Shown here: positions 10,246 through 19,242 of the stretch, piece by piece | Numbering within the stretch: position 1 is the stretch's first letter | Layout of the letters: the number at the start of each line of letters is the position of its first letter | NCBI GenBank assembly: GCA_020053105.1 | Contig: JAGVNU010000030.1 | Span: 1 to 64,000, forward strand | Source of the DNA: Thermodesulfovibrionia bacterium | GTDB taxonomy: Bacteria > Nitrospirota > Thermodesulfovibrionia > UBA6902 | DNA: 64,000 nt | Direction of reading: 5' to 3' | The notes under the pieces: model-generated | What the model saw: only the letters and a program-made list of their open reading frames with translations | The model's database searches: none | Told to the model about the DNA's origin: nothing | Made by a program: the position numbers and the translations under genes

Positions 10246-10434
10246 ATGAAAATCAAGTGCCCCATCTGCAAACAAAAGACTGACTGGCAGGACAATCCCT
10301 ACAGACCGTTTTGTTCTGAACGCTGTAAACTTATTGATCTCGGGTCCTGGGCATCAGAAGAATATAAAATCGAAGGCAGGCTTGAAGATGAGTCAGGCCG
10401 GGGGCCTTCGGAAAAGGAGACAAATAATGATTAA
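10246..10434 (+). CDS. yacG: YacG-type zinc protein, DNA gyrase inhibitor family
   Basis: Zinc-binding protein of 62 residues. CPICKQ and [15 protein letters not shown] give the C-x2-C...C-x3-C zinc site and the conserved helix. E. coli YacG binds GyrB and inhibits gyrase; transfer of that role is by family. It sits between dapF and dapB and its last codons overlap the dapB start by 8 nt, so it is part of the lysine operon. Confidence 0.9.
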   Translation: MKIKCPICKQKTDWQDNPYRPFCSERCKLIDLGSWASEEYKIEGRLEDESGRGPSEKETNND

Positions 10435-11230
10435 CTTAATCGTATCAGGGGCCTCGGGCAAAATGGGAAGCCGCATTATAACACTTTCAAGGGATATTAC
10501 TGACATTAAACTTACGGGGGCCTTGGAACGTAAGGGACATACACATCTGGGAAAAGATATCGGCACTGTCATCGGCCTGGGGACAACAGGGGTCGCCATT
10601 ACGGATGATGTAAAAACAGTCCTTGGAAAAGGCGATGTGCTGGTTGACTTCTCATCTCCCTCAGCGACAATCGAATGTCTGAAATCACTCTCCGGCAAAC
10701 CTGTGCCGGTAGTCATAGGCACGACCGGGTTCAGCAAGGACGAAGTGGAATTTATAAAGCTGTACGCGCAAGGCACTCCATGCGTTTTTGCTCCTAACAT
10801 GAGTGTTGGGGTAAACCTTCTTCTAAAGGTCCTCGAAGACATCGCAAAAGTCACCGGTGATGACTATGATGTTGAGATAGTGGAAGCCCATCACAGGCTG
10901 AAAAAAGACGCGCCATCCGGCACTGCCATGAAAATGGCCCAGGTCCTGGCCTCGGCGCTTAACAGAAACCTGGAAGACACCGCTGTTTATGCCAGGCACG
11001 GCCTCATCGGTGAACGCACTAAAAAAGAGATCGGCATTCAGACAGTGCGTGCCGGCGATATTGTGGGTGAACACACGGTGCTGTTCGGGGGCCTGGGAGA
11101 AAGAATAGAGATAACCCACAAGGCATCGAGCAGGGACACTTTTGCAAGAGGAGCACTTAAGGCCGCTCAATGGGTCTATAAACAGACCCCCGGGCTTTAT
11201 GATATGCAGGATGTGCTGGGGTTGAAATGA
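10427..11230 (+). CDS. dapB: 4-hydroxy-tetrahydrodipicolinate reductase
   Basis: NAD(P)H-dependent reductase of 267 residues in the diaminopimelate pathway. The Rossmann motif [11 protein letters not shown] is at the N-terminus, and [15 protein letters not shown] carries the catalytic His-His/Lys signature. I chose the ATG at 10427, which follows AAGGAGA and overlaps the yacG end; an in-frame start 31 codons earlier lies inside yacG and adds nonhomologous sequence. dapA is not in the window, so the operon is incomplete for the pathway. Confidence 0.95.
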   Translation: MINLIVSGASGKMGSRIITLSRDITDIKLTGALERKGHTHLGKDIGTVIGLGTTGVAITDDVKTVLGKGDVLVDFSSPSATIECLKSLSGKPVPVVIGTTGFSKDEVEFIKLYAQGTPCVFAPNMSVGVNLLLKVLEDIAKVTGDDYDVEIVEAHHRLKKDAPSGTAMKMAQVLASALNRNLEDTAVYARHGLIGERTKKEIGIQTVRAGDIVGEHTVLFGGLGERIEITHKASSRDTFARGALKAAQWVYKQTPGLYDMQDVLGLK

Positions 11231-11232
11231 AT

Positions 11233-11296
11233 GCAGGGGTGGGGTCTTCCCGCCCTTATTGATGGTTATTGGTGGGCGGGAAGACGCCGCCCCTAC
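11233..11296. repeat. GC-rich palindrome between dapB and the HD-GYP gene
   Basis: GTCTTCCCGCCC (11244-11255) pairs with GGGCGGGAAGAC (11274-11285). The pairing extends imperfectly outward through GCAGGGG / CCCCTAC. It could act as a bidirectional terminator between convergent genes. The left flank lies after the dapB stop, and the right arm codes for the last residues of the minus-strand regulator. Confidence 0.75.
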
Positions 11297-12314
11297 AGCA
11301 GGACACATTACCCTTTAATATAATATCCACAATCTCCGGATCAAACTGTTTGTCTGTATTTTCTCTTAATTCGCTCTCAACCTTACCCATTGTGAGAGCG
11401 TCTCTGTATGGCCTTGCACTCATCATTGCATCGATTGCGTCCGCAACCACAACTATTCTCGCGGACAATGGTATCTGCTCGCCTTTAAGTCCCCCGGGAT
11501 AACCCATTCCATCATACCGTTCATGGTGGTGAAGGATAACAGGGATCGCGTCTTCAAGAAACGGCACCGACTGGACGATCCTGGCGCCTATCGCGGGATG
11601 TTTTTTTATTTCCGTATATTCATCCAGCGTAAGCTTCCCGTTTTTCCTGAGGATATTCTCTTCTATCCCGATCTTTCCGATATCATGAATTGCAGCCGCA
11701 TTTTCTATCTCTTTTATCGTCTTGGCGGGGATCCCCAGCGCCCCGGCGATAGAAGAAGAAAGCTTTGCCACCCGGTTGGAGTGGTTGTGTGTATAATGGT
11801 CTTTTGCGTCTATAGTAAGAATAAGGGCATTCACCGTCCCCTCATAACAGGTCATGATATTGCTCCTGGCCTTTATTACCTGATCTTCAAGATATGAGGC
11901 CCTGTCCAGCAATATGTCCCTTTCCAGTTTTAAGCCGGTATTGGCGCGCCTTTTCTTCAGGCCTTTTTCTACAACCAGTAAAACATCGTCCTTGTCAAAA
12001 GGTTTAATCAGATAATCAAATGCGCCGAAGCGTATGGCGTCCCTGGCCGTTTCAAGACTCGCGTATGCCGTTAACAGTATAACTTCAGTATCAGGATGTT
12101 TCTTCTTGATTTCCTGTAAAGCCGTGATGCCGTCCATCTTCGGCATCTTTATGTCCATCACTATGAGGTCATAAGGGTCCTGGAGCATCATATCAATTCC
12201 TTCAAAAGCCCCGGAAGCTGTTGATACCCTGTATTTGTCTTTTAAAACCATCCGGATAGATTCCCTGGGCGCAAGCTCATCATCAATTACGAGAATACGT
12301 TCTATGCTATCCAC
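11256..12314 (-). CDS. HD-GYP response regulator (c-di-GMP phosphodiesterase type)
   Basis: Regulator of 352 residues. The N-terminal receiver has the phospho-acceptor Asp54 in IVMDIKMPKMDG and the LIKPF lysine. An HD-GYP domain follows (about 165-340) with HDIGKIGI and YDGMGYPGGLKGEQIP, the intact GYP signature. It is predicted to hydrolyse c-di-GMP upon phosphorylation. I start at GTG 12314 behind GGGAGG; it overlaps the upstream kinase gene by 8 nt, pairing the two. The last ~13 residues (from about GNVSCCRGGVFPP) are encoded by the palindrome at 11244-11285, so its natural C-terminus was probably replaced. Confidence 0.92.
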   Translation of the reverse strand: MDSIERILVIDDELAPRESIRMVLKDKYRVSTASGAFEGIDMMLQDPYDLIVMDIKMPKMDGITALQEIKKKHPDTEVILLTAYASLETARDAIRFGAFDYLIKPFDKDDVLLVVEKGLKKRRANTGLKLERDILLDRASYLEDQVIKARSNIMTCYEGTVNALILTIDAKDHYTHNHSNRVAKLSSSIAGALGIPAKTIKEIENAAAIHDIGKIGIEENILRKNGKLTLDEYTEIKKHPAIGARIVQSVPFLEDAIPVILHHHERYDGMGYPGGLKGEQIPLSARIVVVADAIDAMMSARPYRDALTMGKVESELRENTDKQFDPEIVDIILKGNVSCCRGGVFPPTNNHQ

Positions 12315-14346
12315 TAATGCGACCTCCCTCAATCGAAATAATAGAGCTCCTTCTCTCCAGAATCGGCAATTTAACTATGAAGGCATTTATACCGTCCCCG
12401 CTTTTCACATCCAGACTTCCACCGTGTCCTTCGATAATTTTGTGGCTTATGGGAATATTCAGTTCGGTCCCGAGATGTTTAATATCCAGAAGAGGTTTCA
12501 TCAAATCCTGTTTCCCCTCCCCGATCAGTTCATCCCCTGCAAACGAGATGGCTATCTCAACTGAAGGGACCTCCTGTGCCACTGCATTCGTATTCATTGT
12601 GATAAATGTGCCGTCAGGCGTCCTGTCAATAATGCCGAGCACGAGATAATAGACGGACTTTATTAAATTCTTCCTGTCAATGTTGATATACATGGTCTTA
12701 TCGGTCAATTGTTTGGAAAACTTGTGGGTCTCGGGGATATTTTTTGAAATAAAGGCCGCAGCTTCATTCATGAAATCATTTATATTTACTTTTTCAAAAT
12801 TATAATTCTGGGAACTCGAGAAGGTCACCAGTTTGTCGATTAAACTGTCAAGCATTCTTATTGACTGGCTTACCGTCGAGATATAGAATTTATTCAGGTC
12901 ATCATCAGAGTATTTTTCATTGAGCAGTTGTGTAAACGTCTGGATGGATGTAAGGGGATTTCTGACTTCATGGGCTATTTTTGCCATAAGGTCATTTACA
13001 GCCTTGAGTTTTTCGGCCTTATTGCGCTGCTCCTCCAGTTTCTTGGAGTCGGAAAGATCGGAAAATACAATGCCGGCCCCGATGGGGTTCTGCTGTTCAT
13101 CAATGAGCCTGTAGCTGTTTATCCCGAGCGGCAGCCTGGAAGGATTTATAATCACTTCAAAACGTTTGTATGTCTTCCCGGTTACCATTGTTTCATACAG
13201 GATGTCCCCCAATGGAGACGGGAGCTCCCTCAGATCGCTGCCGACAATATGGGCAGGATCAAAATTCAGGATCTCTGATGCCTGCTGATTAAATATGGTT
13301 ATTTTTTCATCCCTGTCTATAGCTATCATTCCACTGCTCATGCTTGAAAGGACCTTGTTCGTAAATTCCTTCTGATACCACATCTGATGATAGAGGTCCA
13401 CATCCTTAACCGCGGCAGCGAGGTAATTGCACAATACATAAATTATCTCTAATTCTTCCCTGTAAAAAGGCTCTTCAGTAACTTTGTTGTCCATATTAAA
13501 AATTCCAATCAGCTTCCCCTTGTAAATCATTGGGAATGAAATCAGACACTGCAATGCCCCCATTTCGCCGGCAATACTTACTGAAGAAGAATCTACAAAA
13601 CTCACCGGTTTGTTCAGTATCCGCCCCGTCTTTGCCAGCCAGGACGCAAGGGCGCTGTCCTTGCCGAGCTTAATGTTGTCAGCGATATATGGATCGAGCC
13701 CGTATTGGGCCCTTACGTGAAACCCTGTCTTGTCTTTAAGCATCACTGACATCTTGCATACGCGGGCTATTTCCATGACAGAATCTATAAAATGGTCCAG
13801 AAGCTTGTGCATATCAAAACTCACTGTCAGCATCCTTGCAAAATTCACTATGACCTTTTCGTGAATATACCTTCCCGCAGGAACGGAATCATAGCGGACA
13901 GGGGAACTCTCGGCCTCCCCCCTGTTAAGGACCTGCACCTGCGCCGTACTTGCGACATCCCGCGACTGTTTTAACATCCTTAATTCATTCTCAAACCTCT
14001 GCCGTTCAAGCGCGCGTCTCACTACAACCGGCAGGTCATTCATGACTGTTCCGGCCTCGACACAATCAAAAATACTATTCGGCAGATTGTCCATTTCATA
14101 TTTATCAGGCTTCTCGGGGGCAATAAGCACTACCCTGTTTTCATCAAGCCTGTTCAGGAAGTCTCTGAGAGAAAACAGCTTATGGGAATCAGTGTCGATA
14201 AGAATAAGGTTCAGAGGGATATTACCGTATAATTCTTCGAGTTCTTCCAGTGTTTTGAGGGGATAAACCGTGAATTGATGGAGGGCTTTTTTGACATTAG
14301 GAATAATCACATCATCGCTGTCACTTAATAAAGCCAGTAGTTCCAT
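12307..14346 (-). CDS. GAF-PAS sensor histidine kinase with degenerate ATPase domain
   Basis: Soluble protein of 679 residues. Residues 1-110 resemble a receiver fold without a clear phosphorylation site. GAF (about 165-315) and PAS (about 325-440) are followed by the dimerisation helix with His459 in IAHEVRNPLTS. The ATPase region (about 550-665) is degenerate: the N-box asparagines are replaced (VYYLVLGIIDRTPDG), and the DxGxG and GxGL loops are missing, though a final GHGGSLDV strand remains. It may be phosphorylated in trans, perhaps by the intact kinase upstream, and it overlaps the HD-GYP regulator downstream. Confidence 0.88.
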   Translation of the reverse strand: MELLALLSDSDDVIIPNVKKALHQFTVYPLKTLEELEELYGNIPLNLILIDTDSHKLFSLRDFLNRLDENRVVLIAPEKPDKYEMDNLPNSIFDCVEAGTVMNDLPVVVRRALERQRFENELRMLKQSRDVASTAQVQVLNRGEAESSPVRYDSVPAGRYIHEKVIVNFARMLTVSFDMHKLLDHFIDSVMEIARVCKMSVMLKDKTGFHVRAQYGLDPYIADNIKLGKDSALASWLAKTGRILNKPVSFVDSSSVSIAGEMGALQCLISFPMIYKGKLIGIFNMDNKVTEEPFYREELEIIYVLCNYLAAAVKDVDLYHQMWYQKEFTNKVLSSMSSGMIAIDRDEKITIFNQQASEILNFDPAHIVGSDLRELPSPLGDILYETMVTGKTYKRFEVIINPSRLPLGINSYRLIDEQQNPIGAGIVFSDLSDSKKLEEQRNKAEKLKAVNDLMAKIAHEVRNPLTSIQTFTQLLNEKYSDDDLNKFYISTVSQSIRMLDSLIDKLVTFSSSQNYNFEKVNINDFMNEAAAFISKNIPETHKFSKQLTDKTMYINIDRKNLIKSVYYLVLGIIDRTPDGTFITMNTNAVAQEVPSVEIAISFAGDELIGEGKQDLMKPLLDIKHLGTELNIPISHKIIEGHGGSLDVKSGDGINAFIVKLPILERRSSIISIEGGRISG

Positions 14347-14426
14347 TTTTATATGTTCGTCCGGATAATGAGTTATTGAACAGCCGTCTCTTCAGGATAA
14401 AAACTATATTATTATATATATATTCA

Positions 14427-16535
14427 TCAATTCTGTACAGGCAAAGAAATTGTAAATGTTGTGCCTTTTAATAACTGACTTTTCACTTTTATGCTGCCTT
14501 TATGGTCTTCCACAATCCTCTTGCTTATGGCCAGTCCCAGGCCTATTCCCATCTCCTTTGTCGTGACAAAAGGGTCGAATATCTTTGATATATCGTCCGG
14601 GTGGATCCCCTCCCCGGTGTCGGTTATAGCTATATCCACGTAGTCACCGTCAGGATTAATTTGAACTTTCAGCATGCCTTCTCCATACATGGCCTGACAT
14701 CCGTTTGTAATTAAGTTGATAAATGCCTGTTTCAGGTTTGTAGCATCACCCGACATCTCTATCACGCTGATACCGTAATATTTTTCTATAGTTATTTTCT
14801 TTTTTTCAAAGTCGAGTTTCCCCTTCACATAATCAACTGTCTCATCTACGAGCGACACAAGATTGAAATTGTTGGAACGGGACGATTTCTTCTCTGTAGA
14901 ATAATCCAGGAGGTCGTTAATAAGTCCGTCTATTCTTTCAATTTCACCTTCAACTATCTTGGAAAAAGAGACCCTGAACTCCTCATCGTTGTATTTTTCC
15001 GGCATCAACTGGGCAAATGTTTTAAGAGATGTCAAAGGATTTCTTATTTCGTGAGCAAAAGTCGCCGACATCATTCCTATTGACGCAAGTCTTTCAGAAT
15101 GGACTTTGTCCTTATATAATTGGGCATTTTTTATCGAGACAGCAAACTGGTTGGAGATAATGCCGAGCAAATTGATGTCATCATTTGTAAACATGTCTCC
15201 GGACAGTTTTTCACCAAGGACCAATAAAAGTACAAGTTTCGTGTCATTAAATACCGGGACTACTACTTCACCATGAAATGGCTCAAGATCGCTCTTTATA
15301 CGTTCAATGATTTCCTGTCCGAGCTGTTTCTCATGTGCCGGGAGTTCATCCTTAACGAGGACATCTTCAGATTTTCGGTAAAATTTAACCACCTCGGAAT
15401 TTATCTGTATTTTCATTTCTTCATCATTTTCAGAATGATCATTCTTGTCTTTTTCATCCTGGTCTTTTTTATTCGACTGAGAATATACGATTTCATAACC
15501 ACTGCCCGGCACAGCATGCAGGACATATATATTTGTCAGTCCAAGAGTCGATACGATTGCGTTTCCGACATATTTAAATAAATCATCAAGATCGAAAATT
15601 GAAGTAAGCTCGCGGCTTATCTTCCGTATTGTAGGATAATAATCGTAATTTTTTTTATAAAAGCTCTTGTCGATAAATGACTGTATTTTGTTCTTGAGCG
15701 GGTTAAAAAGAAAGGCGATGATGAGCGCTGCAACGACAGTCACGGCAAATGATTTTACGCCGGCTATGCTGGACAAAAATTTTGTCATACTAACAACCAG
15801 GACTACAAACAGACTGGTCAATATTCCGGCGGATATTGAATACACCATACTCTTTCGAAACACAAAATTTATGTCCATGAGTCGATAACGGAGGATAGCG
15901 TAAGTCGAAATAAGGCAATATATCGGTATCGTGAAATTACCGAATGGATATATATCGATTCCGAACATGGGAAAAAAGTTGGTGCTGCCTCCTGCAAAGC
16001 CTAATAGCATTCCAATAAAAAAATATATACTTTGATGTCTCTTGATACCACTGCTTTTCCTATAATATTTAATCAATTCATAATGTCCCCAAACAACCAG
16101 GCCCACCCAAATTATGAAAAAAACCGGATAAGATACGCCGGCAGCCTGATTATAATAAAGAGAATTAAAGGCAAACCTTACCTTAGTTATAAAAAAGTCG
16201 GTAAAATTCATGAAGAGGAAAAAAAATCCCTGTAAATATGCGAATTGAATGGCCCGCTTTCGCTTAGTATCAATTTCACAAAACACGCAAATCGTATGGA
16301 AAAAACATACAGGAATAAAAATACCGCCTACGTGAGCGAGTTTCCAGCTGATTATTGCCGATGAAGGTGTAGTAGAGATTCCGATAAAAAAAGCCCCGGC
16401 GCCCCATATTGCCACTGATAAATTGAACAGGGCCCAAACACGATGCAGTGTTGTTTTCCCATACAACACGACAAGCAAGGCCAATGACAAACAGGTCGTC
16501 CCAAGTACTGCGCCCGCAAATGCAAATAAGTTCAA
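14427..16535 (-). CDS. Membrane sensor histidine kinase with 7TM-type N-terminus
   Basis: Kinase of 702 residues. About eight or nine hydrophobic helices fill residues 1-285, of the HisK 7TM/PrsK-like type. A GAF-like domain (about 305-475) follows, containing a charged, low-complexity Asp/Lys/Glu loop. HisKA has AHEIRNPLTSLKTFAQ, and the ATPase domain is complete: NLITNGCQAM, TDTGEGI, GIGLGLAISKRIVE. It starts at TTG 16535, behind AAGGAA and overlapping the oxidoreductase stop (TTGA). Co-transcription with lipid genes suggests it senses membrane state, which is inference. Confidence 0.9.
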   Translation of the reverse strand: MNLFAFAGAVLGTTCLSLALLVVLYGKTTLHRVWALFNLSVAIWGAGAFFIGISTTPSSAIISWKLAHVGGIFIPVCFFHTICVFCEIDTKRKRAIQFAYLQGFFFLFMNFTDFFITKVRFAFNSLYYNQAAGVSYPVFFIIWVGLVVWGHYELIKYYRKSSGIKRHQSIYFFIGMLLGFAGGSTNFFPMFGIDIYPFGNFTIPIYCLISTYAILRYRLMDINFVFRKSMVYSISAGILTSLFVVLVVSMTKFLSSIAGVKSFAVTVVAALIIAFLFNPLKNKIQSFIDKSFYKKNYDYYPTIRKISRELTSIFDLDDLFKYVGNAIVSTLGLTNIYVLHAVPGSGYEIVYSQSNKKDQDEKDKNDHSENDEEMKIQINSEVVKFYRKSEDVLVKDELPAHEKQLGQEIIERIKSDLEPFHGEVVVPVFNDTKLVLLLVLGEKLSGDMFTNDDINLLGIISNQFAVSIKNAQLYKDKVHSERLASIGMMSATFAHEIRNPLTSLKTFAQLMPEKYNDEEFRVSFSKIVEGEIERIDGLINDLLDYSTEKKSSRSNNFNLVSLVDETVDYVKGKLDFEKKKITIEKYYGISVIEMSGDATNLKQAFINLITNGCQAMYGEGMLKVQINPDGDYVDIAITDTGEGIHPDDISKIFDPFVTTKEMGIGLGLAISKRIVEDHKGSIKVKSQLLKGTTFTISLPVQN

Positions 16536-17935
16536 CGAATGGTTTCCTTCTCTAATATTTTATTTGATGTGTCCCGTCCCAGGTATGCAACTCCCCCTAC
16601 TCCCTGATATAAAGTGGTCCAATGACCCGTCAGATAAAAATTCTCTATACCTGTATTTTGTGTAAAACCTGATACAGCAAACTGCGAAGGGGTCTTGGCC
16701 CACCCATAAGCCGCTCCTTTATGATTAGATGTCCATTTATTTAAGGTCATGGGTGTCGCGGCATCTTTAAATGTTACATGACGCGACAAATCCGGGATCA
16801 AACGTTCCATCTTATTTATATAAACATCAATCAACCTTTTTTTGTTGGCTTGCCAGTATGCTTCATTAATAAACGGCACATTAACGAACATAAATAGACT
16901 ATCATTAGACGATAACCGGGCCAGGAACCAGTCCAGTTCATCGACTTTCCCCTGTATGGTTAAATTGTAAATATTATCTATATCATAATGCGGCATAAAC
17001 CATACGACTGAATCTTTGCAGACATTTTCAAGCTTGCCGTCTGTTCCCAAATACAAGATGAACGCTGACAGGGAAGGTTCCATTTCATTTAACAAGCTCA
17101 TTATTTTTTGACCTGACACCTCCTCCCCAATGAGCGATACATACGCATACGCAGCATCACTATTGGAAATTAAATACTTAGATGAGAAGGCATCATTTGT
17201 TACTGTTTCAACTCCCTGTACCTTTCCGTCACTTACTTTGATTCTGTTTGCAGCACAGGAAAACAATATGTCGCCGCCAAACTCTCCAAACCGTGCAGCA
17301 AGGATGTCCGCCAGGGCCTGAACAGAGCCGTCCGGACAATACCCTCCGTCAAACATAAATTCCTTATAAATAAGAACTGCGGTAACAGACGATATTTTAG
17401 ACGGCGGCAAACCGGCATTACCCAATACAGGCAGCGAAAGGACCGCTTTCAATCTATTGTCTTTAAAATACCTGTCGAGCAAAATCTGAAATGTAATGGA
17501 TTTCAATGACATCAGAGAAATACCTTCACAGCTCCGGATATAATCAAAAAACGTCCTGATACTCTCTGACTCAGCAGGGAAAATATCCTGAAATTCACGG
17601 ACCGTCTTATCCAAATCGTTCCAGTAATGAATCGTAAAATCCGGAGCAATAATTATATCCGATGGGTCATGTCTTGTGATCTTTAATCGTTTCTCGATAT
17701 CCAGTTCTTTCAGAATAGTCCTTACGTTGCCGCCATTTCTCAGACTTCCCAGTGAATGAACGCATGCATCAAATTGAAAGCCCCCGCGTTTAAATGACGT
17801 GCAGTACCCTCCCGGTTTTGCGTTTTTCTCAACAATTAAAACCTTCATCCCGCCCTTTGCCAAATAGCATCCGCAAACGAGACCGCTTATTCCGGCTCCT
17901 ATAATTATTGCGTCATAATCATACTGTTGTGCCAT
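16532..17935 (-). CDS. CrtI/CrtISO-like FAD-dependent oxidoreductase
   Basis: FAD enzyme of 467 residues in the phytoene desaturase/carotene isomerase/retinol saturase group. The dinucleotide motif IIGAGISGLVCG is at residues 11-22, followed by the EKNAKPGGYCTSF substrate-domain motif; the C-terminus has LTGHWTTLYQGVGGV, the FAD-closing motif. Members desaturate, saturate or isomerise long conjugated chains. In this context its likely substrate is an acyl chain built by the adjacent ketosynthases. The ATG at 17935 is 1 nt after the upstream stop; an in-frame start 17 codons earlier overlaps that gene. Confidence 0.87.
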   Translation of the reverse strand: MAQQYDYDAIIIGAGISGLVCGCYLAKGGMKVLIVEKNAKPGGYCTSFKRGGFQFDACVHSLGSLRNGGNVRTILKELDIEKRLKITRHDPSDIIIAPDFTIHYWNDLDKTVREFQDIFPAESESIRTFFDYIRSCEGISLMSLKSITFQILLDRYFKDNRLKAVLSLPVLGNAGLPPSKISSVTAVLIYKEFMFDGGYCPDGSVQALADILAARFGEFGGDILFSCAANRIKVSDGKVQGVETVTNDAFSSKYLISNSDAAYAYVSLIGEEVSGQKIMSLLNEMEPSLSAFILYLGTDGKLENVCKDSVVWFMPHYDIDNIYNLTIQGKVDELDWFLARLSSNDSLFMFVNVPFINEAYWQANKKRLIDVYINKMERLIPDLSRHVTFKDAATPMTLNKWTSNHKGAAYGWAKTPSQFAVSGFTQNTGIENFYLTGHWTTLYQGVGGVAYLGRDTSNKILEKETIR

Positions 17936-17936
17936 A

Positions 17937-19235
17937 TCAGTGTAACCTCTTGAATACCGCTGCTGAATTATAGCCTGCAAAGGCACAGCATGTTTTCATT
18001 GCCATATTCACTTCAGTTTCAATTTTCTCTTTGACCGGAGATATATTGAAAGCGGGATTAACGTTCTCACAATTAAGAGTAGGCAACACTGTTTTGTGTT
18101 CGAGCGACAGCAGAAGAATTGCAGTTTCCAATAAGGCGCTCCCCCCAAGGTTATGACCTACATACGGCTTAAATGCCGTAATAAGGGGCTTTGCGGGATT
18201 TAATCCAAAGATATCCGTTATTGCCTTTGCTTCATAATGATCAATAGATTGAGAACCCACTCCATGAGGACACAGCATTTCAATTTCTTCTTTATTGATT
18301 TTGCTTTGAGATATGGCTTTCAATATCGCCTTTTGATATGAATCGCTCCCGATTTGAGGGGTCGTTACTTTCCACCCTTCAAGGTGGAACCCTCCCCCCA
18401 GGTACTCTGCATATATATGAGCATTTCTCTTTTCAGCATGTTCGAGTGCCTCTAAAACTAGACCCACTCCACCGTCGCCAAAGACAAGACCGTTACTGTC
18501 TTTACAAAATGGTCTGATCTTTCCATCCCGGGAATAAAGGCCGATATCTCTGAACCAGAGATACTTATATATTTCCGTGTACTCCGAGGCAGCCACAACA
18601 ACTGCGGAACTCTGATTGCATTTTATCATCTGTGCGGCAGATTCCAGGGCATAAAGCCCTGATGCGCAGGCATTGTTTGTGAACAGTGAGTAATTATGGA
18701 TATTAAAAGCCTTGGCCACATGAAACAGCGTCATAAAAGTCTGCACATCATAACCGCTTTTCAGACAGTCACGGTACAGCTTTTCATAAAATTCCTTCCT
18801 GGATAAATTTGCGCCGATATCGGATTTCAGGGCATCGTATGATACCTGACTGAGCTTCAGGAGAAACGGCATGAGGCCCATATTTTCATGGGTCAAAACA
18901 AGGCTGAGACCATTATCTTCTGTACCGTATCCGAGCCCGCTGTCTTCCAGGGACAACGCGACTGCAGCCATGAGGTAATTCAAATCTACCGGCGGCTCTT
19001 CCTGTTTCCAGTCCTTCATATAGGCCATGGCGAATTCATCTACCTGAAATTTTCCGAAGTCAAAATCTTTTACGCTATGCACCGGGAAACTCTCCCAGGA
19101 TGCCCCATCGATGTTAAATTCCCTTGAACTTAACCCGGTCCGCTGTTCAATGATGCCCTGCCAGAACGCGTCCTTCCCGATTCCTGCTGAAGCTATGGGG
19201 CCGATGCCTGTAACTACAACTCTATTTTGTTTCAT
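17937..19235 (-). CDS. Beta-ketoacyl-ACP synthase with intact Cys-His-His triad
   Basis: Thiolase-fold condensing enzyme of 432 residues. Cys190 (NNACASGLYAL), His324 (CPHGVGS) and His361 (KPYVGHNLGGSAL) form the expected triad, so it should be catalytic. It differs from FabF in a longer segment at about residues 115-165 and in the loss of the NAHGTGT context (CPHGVGS instead), so it is not the housekeeping FabF. The extra loop may shape acyl specificity. It lies 7 nt from the neighbouring ketosynthase gene. Confidence 0.88.
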   Translation of the reverse strand: MKQNRVVVTGIGPIASAGIGKDAFWQGIIEQRTGLSSREFNIDGASWESFPVHSVKDFDFGKFQVDEFAMAYMKDWKQEEPPVDLNYLMAAVALSLEDSGLGYGTEDNGLSLVLTHENMGLMPFLLKLSQVSYDALKSDIGANLSRKEFYEKLYRDCLKSGYDVQTFMTLFHVAKAFNIHNYSLFTNNACASGLYALESAAQMIKCNQSSAVVVAASEYTEIYKYLWFRDIGLYSRDGKIRPFCKDSNGLVFGDGGVGLVLEALEHAEKRNAHIYAEYLGGGFHLEGWKVTTPQIGSDSYQKAILKAISQSKINKEEIEMLCPHGVGSQSIDHYEAKAITDIFGLNPAKPLITAFKPYVGHNLGGSALLETAILLLSLEHKTVLPTLNCENVNPAFNISPVKEKIETEVNMAMKTCCAFAGYNSAAVFKRLH

Positions 19236-19242
19236 AACTTAT

